This document shows, one piece after another, positions 24,991 through 35,807 of a stretch of 64,000 bases of DNA; within the stretch, counting starts at the first letter, position 1; every line of letters begins with the position of its first letter. This DNA is from Glandiceps talaboti (Eukaryota > Hemichordata > Enteropneusta > Spengelidae), in contig NC_135560.1 in NCBI RefSeq assembly GCF_964340395.1, positions 2,539,501 to 2,603,500 on the forward strand, read 5' to 3'. Both the position numbers and the translations under genes were made by a program. The notes beneath the pieces were generated by a model. That model made no database searches. It saw nothing but the letters and a program-made list of their open reading frames with translations, and was not told the origin of the DNA.

Positions 24991-25945
24991 TAATGGACAC
25001 AAAAACAGAATGACAGTTCCCTAAACAATATAACTAGGTCAAAACACAGACCTGTCATACTTGTACATGTCCATACCAGAATACTACTAATAAATTTGAA
25101 TGCCTGCATAATTTATCTCTCAAACTAACATTTGATGTTAGGATAAGTCCAAGCCTGATAATAATTATAACCAGACATGGTAAAGGCTGCTTGCTATTTG
25201 AAAGGTCATGTGTGACCCAAGGTTTCTCACATCACTGTCAAAGACTATAGACATAACTATTGTAGTCTCAATGACATCTGACATCAATCTCCATTAAGAA
25301 TGACTTTATCCCTGAATTTTACTAAAGCTAATTACTTTATGCCTGGAGGGTCTTTCCAATAACATTTACTACCACATTGAATGGGAACAACATATAACCT
25401 AGAAGATTAACTTCTGTTAAAGCTAGCTCTATTAACATGACATGATAAAAGTGTCATTAATAGTCCATGCAATAGTCAAGGCCATGCTGCAGTTTTTACA
25501 ACAAAATGCCTCCTTCTTCTACTTTCAACATTCATAACAGAATATAATTGGTAAGCACATACTGAAAGGTAAAGGTCATTTCTAAAGTTGCTATAACACA
25601 GTGACTTTATTGGTAACTATAACTGCTTCCCAACAGAATTATAGTGATCGATGGGAAAAAAAAACTAGTGATTCTGTTTTACTACCTGAACTAGAGGACA
25701 CTAGAGGAAACTCAGTCTGTCCCATATGAAAGTAGAGTACTGCAGTATTTCCTATAGATCACCTCCAATGTACACTTTGTATATAAAGACAGAACCTTAG
25801 GTGTGTTATCTGGGGACATAGACAACAATAGAATATATCAAGTAAAGGCCTTGACTGCACGATAGAGGCTGTAATCTACAATTCTAATATATTCCATCAT
25901 ACAGAGCACTGACAATAATGACAGGGTAGGATTATCCAATATATT
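24991..25945. other. Fibrinogen-related gene intron 2, unique stretch
   Basis: About 950 bp without tandem repeats, exons or a recognised mobile element. Confidence 0.4.
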
Positions 25946-25959
25946 AATCTGACCCTTGG

Positions 25960-27310
25960 TAGGACCATGGGTTTGGGTTATGAAAATAGTTTTATCTGAG
26001 TATTTTGGGCCATGGGTTTGGGTTATGTAAAATAGATTAATCTGACCCTAGGTAGGACCATGGGTTTGGGTTATGTAAAATAGATTCATCTGACCCTTGG
26101 TAGGACCATGGTTTGGGTTATGTAAAATAGTTTAATTTGACCCGAGGTAGGACCATGGGTTTGGGTTATGAAAATAGTTTTATCTGAGTATTTTGGGCCA
26201 TGGGTTTGGGTTATGTAAAATAGATTCATCTGACCCTAGGTAGGGCCATGGGTTTGGGTTATGTAAAATAGATTCATCTGACCCTAGGTAGGGCCATGGG
26301 TTTGGGTTATGTAAAATAGATTCATCTGACCCTAGGTAGGACCATGGGTTTGGGTTATGTAAAATAGATTCATCTGACCCTAGGTAGGGCCATGGGTTAT
26401 GGCTATGTAAAATAGATTCATCTGACCCTAGGTAGGACCATGGGTTTGGGTTATGTAAAATAGATTCATCTGACCCTAGGTAGGACCATGGGTTTGGGTT
26501 ATGTAAAATAGATTCATCTGACCCTAGGTAGGGCCATGGGTTTGGGTTATGTAAAATAGATTCATCTGACCCTAGGTAGGGCCATGGGTTATGGCTATGT
26601 AAAATAGATTCATCTGACCCTAGGTAGGACCATGGGTTATGGCTATGTAAAATAGATTCATCTGACCCTAGGTAGGACCATGGGTTTGGGTTATGTAAAA
26701 TAGATTCATCTGACCCTAGGTAGGACCATGGGTTTGGGTTATGTAAAATAGATTCATCTGACACTAGGTAGGGCCATGGGTTATGGCTATGTAAAATAGA
26801 TTCATCTGACCCTAGGTAGGACCATGGGTTTGGGTTATGTAAAATAGATTCATCTGACCCTAGGTAGGGCCATGGGTTTGGGTTATGTAAAATAGTTTAA
26901 TCTGACCCTAGGTAGGACCATGGGTTTGGGTTATGTAAAATAGATTCATCTGACCCTAGGTAGGACCATGGGTTTGGGTTATGTAAAATAGATTCATCTG
27001 ACCCTAGGCAGGGCCATGGGTTTGGGTTATGTAAAATAGTTTAATCTGACTATTTTGGGCCATGGGTTTGGGTTATGTAAAATAGATTCATCTGACTATT
27101 TTGGGCCATGGGTTTGGGTTATGTAAAATAGATTCATCTGACCCTAGGCAGGGCCATGGGTTTGGGTTATGTAAAATAGTTTAATCTGACCCTTGGTAGG
27201 ACCATGGGTTTGGGTTATGTAAAATAGATTCATCTGACCCTAGGTAGGACCATGGGTTTGGGTTATGAAAATAGTTTCATCTGACTATTTTGGGCCATGG
27301 GTTTGGGCTG
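25960..27310. repeat. Minisatellite, 48-bp unit, about 27 copies
   Basis: The unit contains CCATGGGTTTGGGTTATGTA, AAATAGATTCATCTGACCCT and AGGTAGGA. Variant units carry TATTTTGGG in place of CCCTAGGTAGG and GGGTTATGGCTATG. At 16 codons the unit leaves a 194-codon minus-strand frame open; not a gene. Confidence 0.96.
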
Positions 27311-27422
27311 CAGGATGGGTCCATACCATATATCTTTGTTAGATGTTATGATATTCACATTCTGATGTAAATGTACATTTAAGGCCCATGGCCTACAATA
27401 CGGAATAAATTATTATTATTAT
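27311..27422 (+). mobile_element. Possible 3' end of a truncated non-LTR retrotransposon
   Basis: The unique segment ends GGCCTACAATACGGAATAAA followed by a (TTA)n tail, the usual form of the 3' terminus of LINE-like elements with a microsatellite tail. There is no coding part. It directly follows the 48-bp array. Low confidence: a plain AATAAA plus TTA run could also arise by chance. Confidence 0.35.
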
Positions 27423-27552
27423 ATCTTTGTTTTGTACCTAATTTACTGGTCATGTGGTCGCTAATTTTATTGTCATCTATGTGTTTAGTTTACAGCCAAT
27501 GCTGTTCATAACACACTATAGTAGTGAGCCCATTATGCAAAAGTAATGGAAT

Positions 27553-28218
<666 letters not shown>

Positions 28219-28301
28219 AATAAATATATAGAAAAACGTAGACATAAACAGGACTATGGACTCTGTACTCATATTGTGTTTGATGTCTTGTATTTTTGCA
28301 G

Positions 28302-28563
28302 GTGTTTCAAAGACGACAAGACGGATCAGTAAATTTCTACCGTGACTGGGATGGTTATAAGTTTGGATTTGGAGAAATGCTTGGTGAATTCTGGCTGGGA
28401 AATGGAAAGATACATCGTTTGTCTGTTCAAGATCGTTATGATATTCGCATTGATATGATTGATACCAATGGAAACACAGCATATGCCGTGTATGATGACT
28501 TTGGGGTTGCATCAGAAAAAGTGAAATATAAACTGAGTCTAGGTGAATACCATGGTACAGCAG
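28302..28563 (+). CDS. Fibrinogen-related protein exon 3: central FReD domain
   Basis: The acceptor TATTTTTGCAG gives the in-phase start GTG TTT CAA. It encodes VFQRRQDGSVNFYRDWDGYK, FGFGEMLGEFWLGNGKIHRL and a YDIRIDMIDTNGNTAYAVYD strand, ending EYHGTA plus the first base of Gly. The pattern RR-DGSV-F-R-W--Y--GFG---GEFWLGN is the diagnostic FReD core and is intact. The donor is GCAG|GTAATT, phase 1. An array of GTAACTATCACT units starts within about 60 bp of it. Confidence 0.95.
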
Positions 28564-28589
28564 GTAATTATCACTTTCTAAACTGTTAG

Positions 28590-30775
28590 ATTGACAGATT
28601 GCATCACTATCAGCTGTATACAACAGTCTTTAGGGTAACTATCACTATCAGCTGTATACAGCAGTCTTTAAGGTAACTATCACTATCAGCTGTATACAGC
28701 AGTCTTTAAGGTAACTATCACTATCAGCTGTATACAGCAGTCTTTAAGGTAACTATCACTATCACCTGTATACAGCAGTCTTTAAGGTAACTATCACTAT
28801 CAGCTGTATACAGCAGTCTTTAAGGTAACTATCACTATCAGCTGTATACAGCAGTCTTTAAGGTAACTATCACTATCAGCTGTATACAACACAGTCTTTA
28901 AGGTAACTATCACTATCAGCTGTATACAGCAGTCTTTAAGGTAACTATCACTATCAGCTGTATACAACAGTCTTTAAGATAACTATCACTATCACCCGTA
29001 TACAACACAGTCTTTAAGGTAACTATCACTATCAGCTGTATACAGCAGTCTTTAAGGTAACTATCACTATCAGCTGTATACAGCACAGTCTTTAAGGTAA
29101 CTATCACTATCAGCTGTATACAGCAGTCTTTAAGGTAACTATCACTATCAGCTGTATACAACAGTCTTTAAGATAACTATCACTATCACCCGTATACAAC
29201 ACAGTCTTTAAGGTAACTATCACTATCAGCTGTATACAACACAGTCTTTAAGGTAACTATCACTATCAGCTGTATACAGCAGTCTTTAAGGTAACTATCA
29301 CTATCAGCTGTATACAACACAGTCTTTAAGGTAACTATCACTATCACCTGTATACAACACAGTCTTTAGGGTAACTATCACTATCAGCTGTATACAACAC
29401 AGTCTTTAAGGTAACTATCACTATCAGCTGTATACAGCAGTCTTTAAGATAACTATCACTATCAGCTGTATACAACACAGTCTTTAAGGTAACTATCACT
29501 ATCAGCTGTATACAACACAGTCTTTAAGGTAACTATCACTATCAGCTGTATACAGCAGTCTTTAAGGTAACTATCACTATCAGCTGTATACAACAGTCTT
29601 TAGGGTAACTATCACTATCAGCTGTATACAACAGTCTTTAGGGTAACTATCACTATCAGCTGTATACAACACAGTCTTTAAGGTAACTATCACTATCAGC
29701 TGTATACAACAGTCTTTAAGGTAACTATCACTATCAGCTGTATACAACACAGTCTTTAAGGTAACTATCACTATCAGCTGTATACAGCAGTCTTTAAGGT
29801 AACTATCACTATCAGCTGTATACAACACAGTCTTTAGGGTAACTATCACTATCAGCTGTATACAACACAGTCTTTAAGGTAACTATCACTATCAGCTGTA
29901 TACAACACAGTCTTTAGGGTAACTATCACTATCAGCTGTATACAACACAGTCTTTAAGGTAACTATCACTATCAGCTGTATACAACACAGTCTTTAAGGT
30001 AACTATCACTATCAGCTGTATACAACACAGTCTTTAAGGTAACTATCACTATCAGCTGTATACAACACAGTCTTTAGGGTAACTATCACTATCAGCTGTA
30101 TACAACACAGTCTTTAAGGTAACTATCACTATCACCTGTATACAACACAGTCTTTAGGGTAACTATCACTATCAGCTGTATACAACACAGTCTTTAAGGT
30201 AACTATCACTATCAGCTGTATACAACACAGTCTTTAAGGTAACTATCACTATCAGCTGTATACAACAGTCTTTAGGGTAACTATCACTATCAGCTGTATA
30301 CAACACAGTCTTTAAGGTAACTATCACTATCAGCTGTATACAACAGTCTTTAGGGTAACTATCACTATCAGCTGTATACAACACAGTCTTTAAGGTAACT
30401 ATCACTATCAGCTGTATACAACAGTCTTTAGGGTAACTATCACTATCAGCTGTATACAGCAGTCTTTAAGGTAACTATCACTATCAGCTGTATACAGCAG
30501 TCTTTAAGGTAACTATCACTATCAGCTGTATACAGCAGTCTTTAAGGTAACTATCACTATCAGCTGTATACAGCACAGTCTTTAAGGTAACTATCACTAT
30601 CAGCTGTATACAACACAGTCTTTAAGGTAACTATCACTATCAGCTGTATACAACACAGTCTTTAAGGTAACTATCACTATCACCCGTATACAACACAGTC
30701 TTTAAGGTAACTATCACTATTAGCTGTATACAACACAGTCTTTAAGGTAACTATCACTATCAGCTGTATACAGCA
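28590..30775. repeat. Minisatellite, 38/40-bp unit, about 56 copies, next to the exon 3 donor
   Basis: The unit contains GGTAACTATCACTATCAGCT and GTATACAACACAGTCTTTAA; the short form lacks CA. It occupies nearly the whole of intron 3. The segment ACAGCAG..GTAACTATCACT resembles the exon 3 boundary ACAGCAG|GTAATTATCACT, so the unit may descend from it. Each unit offers a weak donor-like AAG|GTAACT. Confidence 0.95.
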
Positions 30776-30843
30776 GTCATAGACACAGAGAGAACAAAAG
30801 TAAACTAGCACTATACGGAAAATCTATTATGTTTTCATTTCAG

Positions 30844-31118
30844 GTGATTCACTTGGTACAGAACGTCACAGAAATATGGCATTTTCTACAAGAGATCAAG
30901 ACAATGATGAGTATGATGGTAACTGTGCCAAGACATACAAAGGAGGCTGGTGGTATGGTGCTTGTCACCATGTCAACCTGAATGGACTGTATCACCATGG
31001 TGACAACCCTACGGAGAGTGGGGATGGAATAAGTTGGCAGGCTTGGAGAGGATTTCATTATTCTGTCAAATACACTGATATGAAAATACGACCACATAAC
31101 TTTGATTTACTACAGTAG
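30844..31118 (+). CDS. Fibrinogen-related protein exon 4: C-terminal FReD domain and stop
   Basis: The acceptor is TTTTCATTTCAG. Residues 284-373 include [20 protein letters not shown] (calcium loop D300, D302, D304 and Cys310), [20 protein letters not shown] (Cys323 and the ligand-pocket region) and [17 protein letters not shown]. All the conserved FReD positions that I can recall are present. It ends LLQ with TAG at 31116-31118. No frame damage, so the gene looks functional. Confidence 0.95.
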
Positions 31119-32090
31119 TAGCTTTTCTACTACACAAAAAATACATGTTGACCTCAGAATTTTATATTTGTATCACTTGTTAACTATGCTAATGTACCAT
31201 TTTTAGATCTGGTGTTATAAGAACTAATATGGCAACTCTCAAAGCTTTTTAACTGCTAGTTAGGTGTGGAGCAAAGTGTCATGGTAAAATTCAATATAAC
31301 AGTCATGGTGAATTCTTAGACAACTTTGTTTTCTTTTTTACATTGTATGCATTTTATTCCTTTAAGTTCTTTAGACTTACGTAGATATAATATAAATAAA
31401 CAATTATGTAAGGATATTTTATCACAGTTGCCTCTATTGAACAAGTTTACTGTTGATTGAATTCCAAATGACGAGCAAAGCTACTCATAATGTACACCAC
31501 ATTTCAGAAAATGGTACAAGAAGATGGCCCTGTACACATCTCATGTAAAGTTGGATGACAACTTTTTCTGGGCAATTTAAAAATGCCTTCCAAGTGAAAT
31601 TTTGAGATTTTACCATCCAAATTATCATACTATTACATACAAATCCACGGCTTGCATACAAATTTTATTATTGAATCACTTGCATATCTAATGATTTTCA
31701 GCAATTAAAATACAAGTCCTTAAGATTGTACAATTCCAATTTAATATAATTTAGTACATGCATAATTAGTGATTATTTGGCTATTCAGCAATATCTTCAA
31801 TATCTTCAGGATGTAAGTTTCAAATTTCATACCTTGCAGACATTGATTATAACAAAGCACACACATATCTCATTTAGCTTGATGTAGCTTTTCTTTGTAT
31901 ATTTCATTTAATAATTAATAAATTAATTATATTTTTAATTACTACGCAATACCATTAATGAGTCATTAGCATAATTAATTATCTTTCATTAGGTAATATA
32001 CCAAAGTTGTACTGGCTGCAACTGGACAGTTTTATGACTTAGTCATACTATTATAAACCCTGAACACTATCACTTGTCACTTGTGGGTAA
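31119..32090. other. 3' UTR / DENND4-like intron sequence
   Basis: AT-rich. From about 31440 it has segments such as TTGAATCACTTGCATATCTA and CAAATTTCATACCTTGCAGA that look like old, diverged interspersed repeat, but I cannot classify it. No coding signal. Confidence 0.35.
31395..31400 (+). promoter_or_regulatory. Candidate polyadenylation signal AATAAA
   Basis: AATAAA lies 277 bp after the stop codon of the fibrinogen-related gene. It is the first canonical signal I noticed downstream. The 3' UTR length is plausible but unproven. Confidence 0.45.
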
Positions 32091-33650
32091 GCATATTTTA
32101 TGTAGCAGTACACATAATAAATGTACCCGGTATGTCAAATCACAAAAATTCACCACCCCAATGAATTATGTAGCAGTACACATAATAAATGTAACCGGTA
32201 TGTCAAATCACAAAAATTCACCACCCCAATGAATTATGTAACAGTACACATAATAAATGTACCCGATATGTCAAATCACAAAAATTCACCACCCCAATGA
32301 ATTATGTAACAGTACACATAATAAATGTAACCGGTATGTCAAATCACAAAAATTCACCACCCCAATGAATTATGTAGCAGTACACATAATAAATGTACCC
32401 GATATGTCAAATCACAAAAATTCACCACCCCAATGAATTATGTAGCAGTACACATAATAAATGTACCTGGTATGTCAAATCACAAAAATTCACCACCCCA
32501 ATGAATTATGTAGCAGTACACATAATAAATGTACCTGGCATGTCAAATCACAAAAATTCACCACCCCAATGAATTATGTAACAGTTACATAATTCATTGG
32601 GGTGGTGAATTTTTGTGATTTTTGTACAGTTACTGTACACATAATAAATGTACCCGGTATGTCAAATCACAAAAATTCACCACCCCAATGAATTATGTAG
32701 CAGTACACATAATAAATGTACCTGGTATGTCAAATCACAAAAATTCACCACCCCAATGAATTATGTAGCAGTACACATAATAAATGTACCTGGTATGTCA
32801 AATCACAAAAATTCACCACCCCAATGAATTATGTAGCAGTACACATAATAAATGTACCCAGTATGTCAAATCACAAAAATTCACCACCCCAATGAATTAT
32901 GTAGCAGTACACATAATAAATGTACCCGGTATGTCAAATCACAAAAATTCACCACCCCAATGAATTATGTAGCAGTACACATAATAAATGTACCCAGTAT
33001 GTCAAATCACAAAAATTCACCACCCCAATGAATTATGTAGCAGTACACATAATAAATGTACCCGGTATGTCAAATCACAAAAATTCACCACCCCAATGAA
33101 TTATGTAGCAGTACACATAATAAATGTACCCAGTATGTCAAATCACAAAAATTCACCACCCCAATGAATTATGTAGCAGTACACATAATAAATGTACCCG
33201 GTATGTCAAATCACAAAAATTCACCACCCCAATGAATTATGTAGCAGTACACATAATAAATGTACCCAGTATGTCAAATCACAAAAATTCACCACCCCAA
33301 TGAATTATGTAGCAGTACACATAATAAATGTACCCGGTATGTCAAATCACAAAAATTCACCACCCCAATGAATTATGTAGCAGTACACATAATAAATGTA
33401 CCCAGTATGTCAAATCACAAAAATTCACCACCCCAATGAATTATGTAGCAGTACACATAATGAATGTACCCAGTATGTCAAATCACAAAAATTCACCACC
33501 CCAATGAATTATGTAGCAGTACACATAATAAATGTACCCGGTATGTCAAATCACAAAAATTCACCACCCCAATGAATTATGTAGCAGTACACATAATAAA
33601 TGTACCCAGTATGTCAAATCACAAAAATTCACCACCCCAATGAATCAGGA
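32091..33650. repeat. Minisatellite, 68-bp unit, about 22 copies
   Basis: The unit contains ACAAAAATTCACCACCCCAA, TGAATTATGTAGCAGTACAC, ATAATAAATGTACCCGG and TATGTCAAATC. Variation is mostly at the CCCGG/CCTGG/CCCAG site. GG and AG versions alternate from about 32860 to 33650, implying amplification of a 136-bp dimer. One unit is interrupted by an inverted copy (separate entry). Confidence 0.97.
32545..32621. repeat. Perfect palindrome: 38-bp arms, 1-base spacer, inside the 68-bp array
   Basis: The arm at 32545-32582 (AAATCACAAAAATTCACCAC to GTAAC) is followed by A and then its exact reverse complement to 32621 (GTTACATAATTC to GTGATTT). It is the only inverted piece in the array. The form is that of a fold-back or template-switch event in replication. 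Confidence 0.95.
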
Positions 33651-34580
33651 TTTCAACTTCTTACTACAGTACATTGTACTTATAGATAAAGTAGACATCT
33701 AATTTCCATGTACAATGTCTAATTATTGACAATCTTTAAAGTGAATATATTGTTGGTTGCCTCACTGAAAATAAAATCATAAATACCCTAGTTCCAGTTA
33801 GTGCAGGTTTAAGAACACAATCTACATAAATGTACACTGGTGTCAAAATATGCATTTCCTTCAAAGCTTGTTGATACTGATTTTGATTGCAATCAGTCTT
33901 TCTGCATAATTAATGATTTTTGGTTATTAGACAGTTTCGTAAAATTTCATGTGAGTGGGTATATTCATTGGAGATAACAAAGTGTTAATGATATCAAAGT
34001 ATACTAAGAAACAATCCTTACAGGAGGCATTTCACTTGAACTTGACTAATAAAGATCACCTTCCATAAACTTATAAAATATTACATCACTTTGCATAAAT
34101 GTCAGACAAATCAGTTTAATTCCATTATTCAAATATGAATGGTACATGCTCTACTCAGTTTGTAAACATGTCTGTGGTTCATGTCATGTATATATACAAT
34201 ATCTAAATATGATTGCTTTGATAACTATTGTCATAACAGAATCAATAGCCGTGATTACTATACAAGGACATGAAATCCAGTGAGTACATTTTGTTTCAAC
34301 ACCATTTTGTTTTCTAGTCTCTTGCAATTGCCCACAGCATTGAATATGTTCATTGTTTACTTTTCTACTAGGCTGTACTTTTATTTCATTCACATGAGAT
34401 ATAAATTTGAATTCAATTCACTTGACATGCCTATTCATGTGAATACCTGGAAGGGATTAATAAACATGAATAGGCATGTTAAGTGTTGTTATCAGTGTTA
34501 CAATTGATTACGTTATTTTGTTGAAATTCTATAATATAATGGATTAGAGCACCATACAATATCAAATATCAAATCAAGAT
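33651..34580. other. DENND4-like intron, unique stretch
   Basis: No exon, tandem array or recognised element. Short frames at 34184-34507 have no support. Confidence 0.4.
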
Positions 34581-34584
34581 GATA

Positions 34585-35420
34585 GATTTAGTACCTCATA
34601 GACTTAGTACCTCATAGACTTAGTACCTCATAGACTTAGTACCTCATAGACTTAGTACCTCATAGACTTAGTACCTCATAGACTTAGTACCTCATAGACT
34701 TAGTACCTCATAGACTTAGTACCTCATAGATTTAGTACCTCATAGACTTAGTACCTCATAGATTTAGTACCTCATAGATTTAGTACCTCATAGACTTAGT
34801 ACCGCATAGATTTAGTACCTCATAGACTTAGTACCTCATAGATTTAGTACCTCATAGATTTAGTACCTCATAGACTTAGTACCTCATAGATTTAGTACCT
34901 CATAGACTTAGTACCTCATAGACTTAGTACCTCATAGATTTAGTACCTCATAGATTTAGTACCTCATAGATTTAGTACCTCATAGACTTAGTACCTCATA
35001 GATTTAGTACCTCATAGACTTAGTACCTCATAGACTTAGTACCTCATAGACTTAGTACCTCATAGACTTAGTACCTCATAGATTTAGTACCTCATAGATT
35101 TAGTACCTCATAGATTTAGTACCTCATAGACTTAGTACCTCATAGATTTAGTACCTCATAGACTTAGTACCTCATAGACTTAGTACCTCATAGATTTAGT
35201 ACCTCATAGACTTAGTACCTCATAGATTTAGTACCTCATAGACTAAGTACCGCATAGATTTAGTACCTCATAGATTTAGTACCTCATAGATTTAGTACCT
35301 CATAGATTTAGTACCTCATAGACTTAGTACCTCATAGATTTAGTACCTCGTAGATTTAGTACCTCATAGATTTAGTACCTCATAGACTTAGTACCTCATA
35401 GATTTAGTACCTCATAGATA
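34585..35420. repeat. Minisatellite, 17-bp unit, about 49 copies
   Basis: The unit is TAGTACCTCATAGACTT, with a single frequent C/T site (GACTT or GATTT) and rare CGCATAG. It is very homogeneous, so probably recently expanded. Confidence 0.97.
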
Positions 35421-35807
35421 AGTTTTATAATATTTCAAGGGAACACCATGAATATATACATATATAGAATCTTAGCTATACAACTTGAAGGCACTATTAC
35501 ATTTAGTTACATTGTCCAATTTATGTAATGTGTTTGCTAACTTTGCGAGGTAAAATTTCAAATTTTTGCTTGGAAGGCATGTTTTTTAGAGTTAGAACTA
35601 TAAAATTAATTACTATTGAACATAAGTCTACAGAACATATAGGAAAAATAGTACCAATGGCATTGTAGCACAACTGTACAGTTTTCAAATGTTTATTCAC
35701 ATAGTGATCCATGCTAGGTATAGGTCTTCATTTGCTGAATGAGTATCCAGTTGCCTATCCAACCCTGTTGTTATCTTTGCAATATACGTGATCATTTTGC
35801 TGTTGCT

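Noticed and set aside
26180-26764. 194-codon minus-strand ORF with SDESILHNPNPWSYLG repeats
   Set aside because: 48-bp tandem unit (16 codons); no signal peptide start or exon structure. It looks like a repeat protein, but variation follows the DNA array.
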